A DNA stretch of 52,111 bases, taken from NCBI GenBank assembly GCA_002286715.1, contig NSJX01000103.1, forward strand, positions 1 to 52,111. Direction: 5' to 3'. Source of the DNA: Dentipellis sp. KUC8613. Lineage: Eukaryota > Basidiomycota > Agaricomycetes > Russulales > Hericiaceae. Position numbers and translations under genes: made by a program. Shown here in pieces: positions 11,726 through 22,620 of this stretch (position 1 is the stretch's first letter; the number at the start of each line of letters is the position of its first letter). The notes below the pieces were generated by a model. It did not search any database and was not told the DNA's origin. It saw only the letters and a list, made by a program, of their open reading frames with translations.

Positions 11726-12798
11726 ATGCCATACTACCACTCCCTCGACATGGATCCCCTCGCCATCGCCTTTCCATTCGAGTGCGTATCCCATCCTTAT
11801 CTGTCTCACGTCCAACCAACCTCCTGCCAGCTGTCCCGACGCGCACCCGACCCCCGACGCGTTTCCGTGGTCGTCGCCCACCAGTGCCTGGTCCATCTCC
11901 CCATCTCCCAGCCCGTCTCCACCAGACCCCGACAAGTCGCTCGAGCGCGAAATGGTGCGTCGCGACGCGTTACAATCGTGTCATCCCTGCTAAAGCCGCC
12001 CAGTGTTCCAACTTCACCTGCTGCGGCCTCGCTCTTGCCGATCTCCACGAGCTCCTCGACCACTTTGAGGATGCCCACGTCGTCGTCCTCAACGGCCAAG
12101 GCACCGCGGTTTCCACAGTTCACTCCGAGCACTCCACTACTACCGATCCGGCTCACCCCGTGCACCTCGGACCTACGAGTGTCGTCCTCAGCTACCCCCA
12201 GCCACGCCCTCTCCCCGCCCGCGCACAGTCCCCGAGCCCGCAGCCCCAACCGCAGCCCGCCCCAACCGCGCTAGCCGTGCCGAACCCCGCAGCCATCCTC
12301 AGCACCCACGCCCACCCGCACACGCACTCCCAAACCCCGCCCACATCCTCCGTTTCGCAGTCCGCCCCGACCCTGCCCGTCGCTAGCATCCCGCCCTCGC
12401 TCCTCCATATCCCGCCATCCACCGGCCCCGTCCGTACCCCGCGTGACGCTGACAGGCGCGGGCCCGGCGGCCGCTTCAAGCCGCTCCTCACCAGCGTCAA
12501 TCCCGCAGGCCACGCTGCCGCAAGCCGCCACGCTCTGGGCAGGAAACGCGAGAAGATGTTCCATTGTCCAGTGAGTACTCTCTCGCGTCCATCGCGCGCG
12601 CTGAGGATGCTGATGCTGAGCTTCGGCACCCCTGTAGAAGCCGGGTTGTACCAAGGTGGGTGTTTGCAAACGAACCACGCGTTTTTGCTTCCGTGTTGAT
12701 ATTGACGCGTGCCTTAGTCGTATCTAAACCCGAATGGGCTCAAGTACCACCTCGAAAAGGGCACCTGCACGACCGACGCCGTCGTCGCAGCCGTATGA
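11726..12798 (+). CDS. Sfp1-like split zinc finger transcription factor
   Basis: The protein resembles Sfp1, the fungal split-finger regulator that links nutrient (TORC1) signals to ribosome-biogenesis genes. Five exons (11726-11781, 11831-11954, 12004-12570, 12638-12655, 12718-12798) give 281 aa. Finger 1 starts at residue 61 (CSNFTCCGLALADLHELLDH, next His at 85). A 160-residue Pro/Ser/His-rich linker follows. Finger 2 begins at Cys248 (CPKPGCTKSYLNPNGLKYHL...GTC) and is C2HC-like. The 18-nt exon 4 encodes KPGCTK within that finger. An in-frame ATG at 11750 is an alternative start. The family call rests on the paired finger motifs and is firm; target genes are inferred. Confidence 0.88.
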
Positions 12799-15700
12799 CA
12801 TCGCAAGCATCGCAAAAAAGTACATATCACCAAAACACGCCGCCGCCGCAACAACATTTATAGCCTGTATATTCCACGTCCTACTGTACCACCACCATCG
12901 ATCGCTTCGACAGACCATGCTCCCGCCGCTGCAGTTTTCCCCGTAGCAGCACCCAAGTCAAAGCCCCTCAACGCGAAACCCACCTGTACTCGTACCCTTC
13001 TCCCTGTACTGTATCCGCAACTTCCTCGAAAACCCTCATCGAACTTACTGCACCATCTCACGCTCCGTATAATATTTGTATGTATTCTTGCCCGCTCACC
13101 GACAGTACGTATCTCGTGTCGAGCGCGGCCACGGTCCCCATGCTCCTCCGATCGCAGGCTGCGCTGTCGTCGAAAAGCTGTACTCTACCCCTACTGTCCG
13201 TGTATCATATATCACATCCGGGCTGCTCGAAGTTTTCTTTTCTCGTCTCAATCGAGGTCCTTGTCCATTCCGAGCCGGAACACGAGTCCCGCCTCTGACG
13301 TCGACGTCTTGGTGGCCATGGCGCATTTCATTGTGATTTGGCCCGGGTGTGGTGCGTCGGCGAATATTCGTGGGCACCCCGCCGAGGCTGCGAGTTCTAG
13401 TCGGTCACGGTACGCCTGCGTCTCCACAGTCGAGTCGACGTCTGGCTCCGAGGGCCGAGAGTGTCCACCAGCGGCTAGCGGGATAGCTTCCACTCGGAGC
13501 GCGCGTCATCTTCGAATATCGGATACATATCGCACTCCTGGTGCATGCGGACGTGGATATTCAGGGTGGATATGGACGTGAGCGTGGATATAGATATTGT
13601 GCGGTGCGTCTACTTGTCCCGAGCGTGTGGAGCGGCGTGATGAACGTCGTATCCACACGTCGTATACGAGCCCGGGCACAGTGGGGCACCTCGACCGGTG
13701 GGTTACAGTGGATCGCAGATGGGTACACGAACTTGCAAAGCGACGCGAACCAGTACGAGTTGGGCGGCGAGGTCCAGTAGCAAGGGTGTCGTAGATGGGA
13801 GCCTCATCCCAGGAGCCAGGACCTCGCCTTCCTTCGTTCAAGTCCGTCATGCGTACGCTGCGTAGGCCAGAGGTGCCAGTGGACCGCGCCTCGTTTACGT
13901 CTACGCAGATGCAGGTGTGCATGTGACTGCATCTGGCATCTGGGTGGACTCGGAGGAGGGATCCAGACGGAATGCTGGTCGCTAAGTAGTCAGAGGCGGG
14001 CCGGGCGAGTCTTGATCAATCAGATGTAGATGTGAATGGCGATGGCGATGGCGTACTTGTTACTGACTGTACATGGTATGATTCGGTGGCCCGTGGACCA
14101 TGTGATATTGGGGTTGATATAGTGTCGCCTAGGGGGTGGACTTACTAGTACACGCGCGGTCTGAGAGTGGATTATGAATGTGAGGCGGAAGTTGGCCTAA
14201 ACACCGAGAGGTGAGGCTGATCAGGGAGGCGGCTGCATGGTGATATATGATGAGCGAAAGCTGGCATTGGGATTATTGTGGGTGTCGCTAGCGGAATTTG
14301 CGGATGCGGGACGCGAACCCTGGGACAGGCAGACTTGGAACACCAGGGTGTCCGAGTCGTAGCAGTCGTCCGTGGGCGCGGCGTTATGTGAGCCATGCAA
14401 TGCTTGAGTATAGTCACAGAAATTCCACTATGAAGCCGTGAGCACGGAAGCCACAAGTAAGAGCGTTCGGCGATAGATGAGATGACGGATTGGCGCTATC
14501 CCGGTCGGCGAGGTGCTAGAGCAACTCGCAATTATCTGTGGCCCGGAGGACCAGCAGTGCAGCAACCGGGTGTGATAAACGCGAAAGCCCAAAGACCTGA
14601 GTTCCAAGGCCCCGTCATGGCTGAAGACAGCAGATAAAAATGGGATACATTCTGATATGCCATCCGCCGGCATCAAGAGAGCGTGCGATAGGATAGAATA
14701 CACCGTGATATCCCAAGATAGCCATCCATGAAACAACAATGCCCGCGCGTTTCGTGATACAATGTTCCCAGAGCCGCCGCCGCCGTCAACAGTTGGACAG
14801 CGATGCAGTTACAGTGGCGGAGATGGGCACAGGGGCTAGGTCCAGGAACGATGCAGTCTCGAGGCGTGTGCGTGAGACCTAAGAGCTGAACGCGAGCAGA
14901 CGTATCATATACAGCGGCGCAGTAACCACGACACCCACTGAAACCAGCGCTGGGAACGTGCGAGTCCATTTTACGTCGTTGCGAGTGCGGCGTGCGGCGT
15001 CGGCTCCAGGAGACAGACGCGGAGAGTCGTACCCAGGGTGCATATCGCCCGCTGGAGGCGTCGCGCTTGGCTCAGGACACGATACGATTGAATCCGACAC
15101 CAATACAAAAGCCAGCGTCCCCTCGATGCCTGGAAGAACTTGAAAGATTGAACGCCGGATGCCATCCTCGCCAGGGACTGCGCGTGCCAACGGTTGTGGC
15201 AGTGCTCAAGTAGGCAAAGTCCTCCGAGTTCCGAGGCGAGGCAAAGCCACCGGTGACGTAGATGCAGCGATGGGTGCGACACATACCACAGGTGACACAA
15301 TGCCCGATGAGAAGGGTAGACGATGCACGAGCCAGAGGAACCGCGGGCAGCGGCGGGGGCGGAGGGCTGCGGTCCCTACAGAACCCGGAGACGAAGGCCT
15401 GTCACTCTTGAAGGGGAGGAAGGAGGTTCCTTCCGGCAGGTTCCTTGGTATAAACGAGCAAGGGGTGTCGCGCAAATTGCAGGGGCGGCCGCGTGAGTGG
15501 ACTGTGACGGCAAGCAAAATTTCAGTTCCTTCGGCTGAATAAAACTGGTTTCACTACCCACTTCAGTCCGATGTTTCACGCAATTGCAGCATAACGTTGT
15601 CTTCTTTGAGATGCTTTCGGAGAGTCCTGGCAGGGTTCAAGGGTCAACGATACGTAGATGGCCGTACACGCCGCAGCAAATAAACCTCCCCCTCTTGCCT

Positions 15701-18700
15701 TCGGTGATGAATGTTACGTAGCTACCCGGGGCGAGAGGCTCCAAGTACATCGAATTCACCGCAGGGCGAATAAAGTATTGGCAACGCCAGGGTACTGAAC
15801 GGAGGATGCCAATAGTAGCAGATACTGACAGTTCGGAGCAGCCTGAGACTCGACGCAGAACCTTCCTAGACGTATCCGGAAGCAACCGGATGGAGCTTTC
15901 CGCGTACCGTCATATCGGGACTTGCGGACTGTATGAAGTTCACCGCGCAGGGGGTCCCGGATTCAGTGTTTCCTGCTATCAGAAGCCCAAGTGCGTATAG
16001 ATCGTCGACACGAAGCAGCCAGCCTGAGCTGCAGGGCGTGCTCGAATCCCGAAAATAAACCAAGATGAACGGGCCGGAGGCAAGATGCTGCAGCGCGACT
16101 CGAGCCTGGAACAGCAGGATGAGTGAGCAATTGAGAATGCCGCCACGCCGCTCTCGCACCGCTCGCCGTATGCAGCTGCGTCGATCGCTGGGACCCGCAT
16201 CCAATGCGTGCGTGCGTTGCGTGCGGTGCATGTTTACGGCGCATGGACATCGCATAGCCAGAAATGAGCCTGAGCTATTCATCAGGTGCAGCACGAGAGC
16301 CTGAGAGCCAATGGCGACAGGCCGGAGCCATGGCAACTTGCTATCGAGGTAAGTAAGCGGTACGTACACAGAGCTCCTCCAGGGACCAGCGGGCGCGCTT
16401 CTGCCCCTCGAAAAATCGCCGCCGACACCGTGCTTATCGCAAGCGTCGATCCGCGAAATCGAAGCGCGAGCGCAAGTCCGGCCGGATTGCGCATGCATGA
16501 CAGGAAAACGCGAACGCAAGCATGGAGTGCGCGCAGTGCTTTGGCACGGCGCGCGGGGAATGGGATAATCCGCGCAGATATTGGTTACGCCGGGCTCCGA
16601 ATTCCCCGCGGGCCGCCAGCAACGCCAATGAGGGCGACCGAAGTTACAGAAAGAGCGGGGCGGCATTGGGCAGTGGTCAGTGACTGGCACCTCGCGCGTT
16701 TGCGTTTAGGTTCAAGGATGCAGGCGCGGACTGGGCCCTGGATGCCGGACGACGGGAAGCCGCCGACGCGCCCGACGCCCAACCAACACCCGACACCCGC
16801 TCCACGCCCCGCGTGGCCGAAAGAAGACAGGGCGGGCGCCGTCATCATCGATCACCTGCGATCGACTAAGCCCGCGGCGTCCAGCCACTAAATCCGTCGC
16901 CGTCGCTTGTCGGGCTTGGGGCGCGCGCGCATACGTATTGGGTGTGGGGCAGGCACGGTCCTGCAGTGCAGTCCTGTGGCCAGCGGACGTCTGGACCAAG
17001 AGCACGATCGGTGGACCGTGCCCGAGCAGCTTGCCCAGGCGCGCGTGTACAGCTTAGACTTGTATTTGTTGCACGTTGCATACACGTGTGGGCGCGCAAT
17101 TCGTCTTTGTGGGGGCGCACAAACAGTACTACGTAGTGCGGGAAAGCAGACGGCGTCGGTGTTGAACTGAAGGATCGTCGTTCTGGGCGACAAAGGAACT
17201 TGAGTGCGGCAGATGGGCGCGATGTGCAGCAGACGCTGGGCTCGTGCTTCGGACAGGGTCAAGAGGTTTCTCGTTTCATCTATTTCAGTGGGGCAGGTGA
17301 CCACGGCGTGGAGAGTTCCGAAATGACAAGTCTGTCTGGGTCACCAGGTGAGCCCCAGGCCTCGAAGGACGTAGACACACCCCGCGGGGAAGCTAGGTTG
17401 AATGAGGGTTAAATGGGCGGCTGGCTGCGCTGCAAGGATTGATTGATGCGGTATGGTGGGGAAATAAACTGAAACGATGATTGACCGCAATAAGGGGGCC
17501 ACCAAATTCGGTATTATGCAGGTAGCAGGATACAATGCGCATGCAAAGGCCAAGTTTCAAGCCTCGAGAATTGAAAGGGAGGCCAAACGATTCGGCACCT
17601 GCTGCTGCAAGGTGGTGGCGCCGGGGGAGCCGAGGACAAGAATGGCAAATGTGTCTTCGGAGGGTGCCATCACCCGCGGTACGTGCGAAGCATGCTTGGC
17701 CCAAGGGGAAACAACGCCGTAGCGTGCGTTCTTCGATGCGTACCATTGGTAGCTGCCATTTTGCACATGAGCGGGCACTTGAGGAAGGGAAGCCGGAGGC
17801 GGCCGGGTCTCTGCTGGGTAAGAAGGTGGAAATGATTCCAAATAGAGGCCGATAGCGTTACCAGCGCGATATGCCGGTTCGAGGCGGGCAGTCAGCGCGA
17901 ATGCGTGTATTGAGTAATGGAGATAGCAGTTCATGCTCAACAAGAAGCTCTCGGTCAGTGCGCACCTCGTTTCGGCATGACGTTTGTAATCGTGCAAGGC
18001 AGGGAATTACGCTGTGCCTGCGATAGGCCTAGTCCTTTGCGGATAGGCTGATAGACACAGACGGAGTCGGTAGAGCGCTGCCTACTGCAAAAAAGAAAGA
18101 CGTAATGACACCGGAAATGCTGGCGAGCCTGTCGCTGTGCCACGAGATGCGGCCACAATCTAGCAACGTTACTTACGTGTCTTGTTCTGTTGCCGTTCGC
18201 ATCCTATTGATGACTAAATTCCATAAGCACGCAACTGCTTGCGAGGAAGGGTGCAATATGATCACCATTTGGTGCTGGGCAACAGGCTACAAACATGATT
18301 GTACACCTGGGTCCATCAACATGAGAGTTTCGCGGAGCTAGGGACACCTGCTGACACTTGATGTGAGAGGATGCCGAAAGGAATCGGCAGGGCGGTACGC
18401 GCATGTCGGATAAGGCCACAGCACGGCGATGATGAACCATGTAGACGGGGCGTAAATGGCAAAGGAGGAAACGTTTGAGAGCCATCTCCGTTTCGCGGAG
18501 AATCAGCCTATCAACGGGGCGTCAAATGGGACTGAGTGGCGGAAAGAAGCCGAGGACTCGTCGAATGGAGACATGTACAGATGAAGCGGGGAAGGTGGGG
18601 AAACTAGGGGACGCGTGCGAGTAATATGGACTGCTTCCGCTGTACACAATTTTCGCCTGAGGGTGTGTTTTGCACTCACGGGGGGAGATGGTGGTCAGGA

Positions 18701-19164
18701 GAGAGGAACGAGGCGGTCGCCTGTCGGCGCGGAAGCACAGAAACGGAGACTTCCGTGGCCGGTCCGCCGGACTGGGCCGACAAAAGGCCGGGTGTACCGA
18801 GAGGCCACCGGTCCGGCGAAGCGTCAAGCTCGGCCAGGCGCACATCCTCTTCTCTCCCACCGGACTCGAGTCCAACATCTCTCCATCCGTCACCTCCTCC
18901 CCGTCGTCCCCTTCCCCTCCTCCTCCTCCAGCCCTCCATATCGTGCGTATTTTTCTTTCTTTCTTACCTTTGTTCTGCGCTGACTCACTCTTCGTCTACT
19001 AGCTCTTGGCTTGTCTTCGCCCCGACGCCGACCAGGGCTGCTGGCCCTTCTGAGCCAGCTCTTGACGTTGCAGCTCTCTCATCAGGCTTCTCTTGTTCTT
19101 GTCTCTTCTATTGGATTGTCTCCGTCTTCATTCTTTACTCTGTACCACTATTTTCTCTTTCCAC
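12799..19164. other. 6.4-kb stretch without a supported gene
   Basis: Both flanking genes are on the plus strand. Many open frames exist by chance in this GC-rich DNA, the longest 274 codons at 15866-16690 (minus). None shows a recognisable domain, and none joins across good introns into a convincing protein. About 13541-13600 has a short GGATAT/GGACGTG-type tandem pattern. About 18840-19160 is strongly pyrimidine-rich on the plus strand and probably forms promoter and leader of the gene at 19165. The stretch could hold an intron-rich gene, a long non-coding RNA or an extended regulatory region. Confidence 0.5.
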
Positions 19165-21620
19165 ATGGTTGCCCACTTTCCTTCTCCCGTCCTGTCCGTC
19201 GCGGCGGACGTGGTCAAGGACCTTGACGGCGGTGAGGCCCTCAGCAGCCTCTGGCAACGTAAGCAAACACGTCCTTTCATCATTGTCTTATCGTCTTACG
19301 CGTTCGCGCATCAGTCTTCACGCGATGCAAGGACTCCTTGCAGGATGGACCGCGTCTTGAAAACATCAGCTGGAGGCTTTGGTACCGCGAAGTATCACAA
19401 TATCGCCACTCTCATCCACACCCCGACGACGCGCCATCATGCGTGTTGCCTGCCAATGCTGCACCTCTATCACCCACCTCCGACGATGGGGCGGCCTTCC
19501 GGGGTAATTATTCCGTCTTTTGCACCTCCATTTTCCTGACTCGATGCCTTTCAGGCTCCCCGTCTCCGCAACTCACCAAATCATCTCTTCAACACATCGA
19601 ATCGCATGCGCACCTGAACGGTCACCTGGATGTCGCGACGTCTGATAACGATCACCTTTCAATCTCGTCGACATCGAGTATGCGTCCATCCCCGAAGCGA
19701 ACAAAGTCCAATTCGTCTGTAGGCCAGATTATCTGCGATATGATCCCGGACAAGCTCGTGGTTTCTACCGCGAAACGGTCCCCGTCGGTAGGAGACAAGG
19801 TCGCGCCCGTGAACGCGTCTACACTCGAGCCGTGTATCGTTGTCGCGCCCGTTCCGTCCACGCTATTGCCGGCCATGCGACTACCCCCATCAACACCACC
19901 GTCCGGCAGCAGCCTGTTTCCGCGCGTGGTCGTGGTGAATCCGACACCGCACCCGACGCCACCTGCCACACCGGTGCCCGTTGCCAACACGCATCCCACT
20001 ATGCCATCTGGACAGACGCACCTGATCCCTCCCCCGCGGTCCCCAGCGGGCGCCCGGCTCTCCGACCCGATTGGTCCGCCGTCGGCCAACGCGCCGGGCG
20101 CGTCTTCTCCCGAGTCACGTGCCGCGTCAGCTGCGGCTTCCACGAAAGGCATCGACGACACTCTCAAGCCGTCCGACCGCCGGTTTTTCCTCCAGCAGGA
20201 CGAGTCGCCCTCTCCTGAGCGCGACTCTCACAGCCAGGGTTCCACTGGACGCACTCCCTCCGACGCGGGCGACTTGGAGCCCAGCAGCGCAGCCTCCAAT
20301 CAGACGCGCGAAAGCACGCTCTCGAAGAGGTCTGTTAGGGGTCGCAAGACCAAGGAGACCCCGCGGCACGCGCCAGTCCGGCCACCCATGCATCGACACC
20401 AGTCACAGCGCACAAATCATGCTGCGCCACAACGTCAGGCGACCGTGCCAGCATCCAAAGCGCGCGCGTCGTTCAATGTCGGATCACTGTCATCCAATGG
20501 CTCCAAAGCGACGTCCTCTGGCGGGCCTTCCAAGACCGCCCGCTCGCCGAGTGAGGCTGGCAGCAGTCGTCGGCCGTCTAGCACTCAAAAAGAGGCTCCC
20601 GCGCGGAAACTTGTCCTCGCGAACAGCGACTCGGAGTACGAAACGGACACGGACGACGACTCGTGGATCGAGGAGGGCAGCGAGGAGGACGAGGAGCAGC
20701 TGAAGGCGAAGAAGGAGGAAATTCGGTTGCGGGAGGCAGCCCTCGAGGCGCAGCGGCAGCGCGACATGTTCGCCAAGGTACCCAAGCGCTCTTACTCGAA
20801 TCTCAACCGCACGCAGTCCGGACTCCTCTCAGCACTCCTCAACCCCGACCCGAGCGTCTTTCCGCAAGGCGCGCCTTATCGCAGTAATTCATCACACGAT
20901 GTCAGCCGCCCAGTGCGCACGAGTGCACTTACCGCGCAGCTCTCGACAAGTAAGTCCTCTGCCGCGCTGCCGACCATGGCGCAGGTCACCGCCCAAGTAC
21001 CGAAGACGAACGGGGTAACTGCAGCGCCGGACCATCAGCGCGGCTACCGACCAAAGGCTCAACCTCAGGGCCCAGAAGTCGAGTACGATAGCGACAGCGG
21101 CGACGAGAACCCCGACGATACCATCCAGCTTTCTCACAGCCTCGCGCACCAGAAGCTCGCTGCACTCGCAGACCCCAATCGACGTCGAAACTCAGACAGA
21201 GGGCCTCCTACGGAGCCGCAGGTGCGCCCTGTGTTGCCCACCGTCGCCACGGCGCCGATACCGCTCAACCATCCTTGGAACCTCCCGCCACCCGCCGCAC
21301 CTTCAACGCCTCGCACGACTCGCCGCCAGATGCTATCGACGGAACTCAGCGAGAGTTTGCGGCGGAACCTGCTCTGGGAGCGCCAGGTCAGCAAAACAAA
21401 CCTCATTGGCAATCCCAAACGGTCGAGCACGCTGCTAGGGAATGGACTGCGACCGCTCACCTCCACGACTACGGCGGACACCACGAAGCAGGCGAATGGG
21501 AGCAGGCCTGGCGGGGATAAGAGCGGGGGTAACGGTGAGCCGGATAGGGAGGATAGGAAGCGGAAGGCGATGGCGAGGAATCGCAGCTGGGCGGATGATT
21601 ACCACTACTCAGGGTGGTAG
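19165..21620 (+). CDS. AreA GATA-like / DUF3295 regulatory protein
   Basis: A large, mostly disordered fungal protein of 782 aa in three exons (19165-19258, 19315-19503, 19555-21620). Residues about 29-54 match the AreA N-terminal GATA-like (DUF1752) motif: LWQLFTRCKDSLQDG then ENISWRLW, joined exactly across intron 1. The C-terminal half matches DUF3295: RKLVLANSDSEYETDTDDDS, a charged helix EEIRLREAALEAQRQRD, KRSYSNLNRTQSGLL, STELSESLRRNLLWERQVS and the terminal RNRSWADDYHYSGW. Family members are linked to nitrogen or TOR signalling (yeast Mks1 may be a distant relative; not certain). There is no DNA-binding zinc finger. The start codon lies in CCACATGG. Intron 2 is 51 nt with no stop, so retention would keep the frame. 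Confidence 0.85.
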
Positions 21621-22620
21621 TCGGAACGGGGTGGGTAGGCCCGTGCGGAACTCTTGCTCTTGGTTCGTTCATCATCATTGTCATCTTATTGTCTTATTGG
21701 GTTTCTGTCGGTCTTGGTCTCGGTTGCGTCCCCATCCTCTCATCCTCATCCCTCATCCTCATCCTCATTCCCACCTACCTTACTGCTCTCGCGCGCCGCA
21801 TCGCACTATTCGGTTCCGGGCGTGGCACTGCCCCCTCTCACCATCCATCGCTGTCTCCGCTGCATCACGCTCAATCTGCCATTCTCATTCTGGGGCCGGG
21901 GCGCGACGCCGCCGCCCCGTTCTCCCTGCACTTTGCCTTGCCCACGCATTCTCGTTCTCACCTCACCTCCCCATCGCATCTACTGTCGGCATCCACATAC
22001 GTCGGTCATCCCCATCATGCTCTTGTTGCAATATGTGTACTGTTAGGTTGGTCATATATAATCTCATGCATTCGTTCTCTGGGATAAAGAGTGAACAAGT
22101 GGGAGGAAGTCTGTAGCAGTACGCAGAAGACGGTATAAGAGAGTGCGTATTTGAAGACCGCCCGGTGAGTTCACATAGCATCTTTCGCTTCGAGTCTACG
22201 GATAACTACCCCATCGCGAAGGAGTCATCATGTAGACTTCAAGAACGAAGCTCAAACAGTTCAAGTAATCTATCCAAGTACGTAGGCTGAGTTGGCTCTT
22301 GCACCAACTTGCACATCCGACTCCGAGCCATCTCCGCTTCAAGTCACTGAGAACAGAGAATGCGGGGATTCCTGAGCCTGAGTTCATAGTTCGCCCACAT
22401 GATGATTCTTAGAAAGGCTGCGTGAGCAGCCATACTATCTGCAGCTCCGAAATAGAGCTATCCTTTCAGCGGTGGCTTCCATGCCAGTGCTGAGCGTACT
22501 ACGAGCAGGGGTTCCTCAATGCCATCAGAAGTCCCCAATGCCATATCTGAGTATACGTTCTACCCGTACAGGAACGCTATTCCGTCCAAAGCCTGCTATT
22601 TACTACCAGTATTCAGATCG
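21621..22620. other. Convergent intergenic region
   Basis: 1 kb between the stop codons of the DUF3295 gene (plus) and the downstream sphingomyelinase (minus). It contains a CATCCT-type low-complexity run at about 21730-21780. I see no gene, RNA or mobile element in it. Confidence 0.5.

Noticed and set aside
14290..14400. Possible tRNA (GGGTTCGCGTCCC on the minus strand)
   Set aside because: The segment resembles a T arm, but no matching acceptor stem or anticodon arm folds nearby.
15866..16690. 274-codon open frame on the minus strand
   Set aside because: High in Cys, Arg and Pro with no domain or periodicity. Other frames of the same DNA are equally open, as expected for GC-rich non-coding sequence.
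19338..21620. 760-codon frame taken as the complete protein
   Set aside because: It begins in exon 2 and reads through the 51-nt intron. The conserved LWQLFTRCKDSL motif needs exon 1 from 19165.
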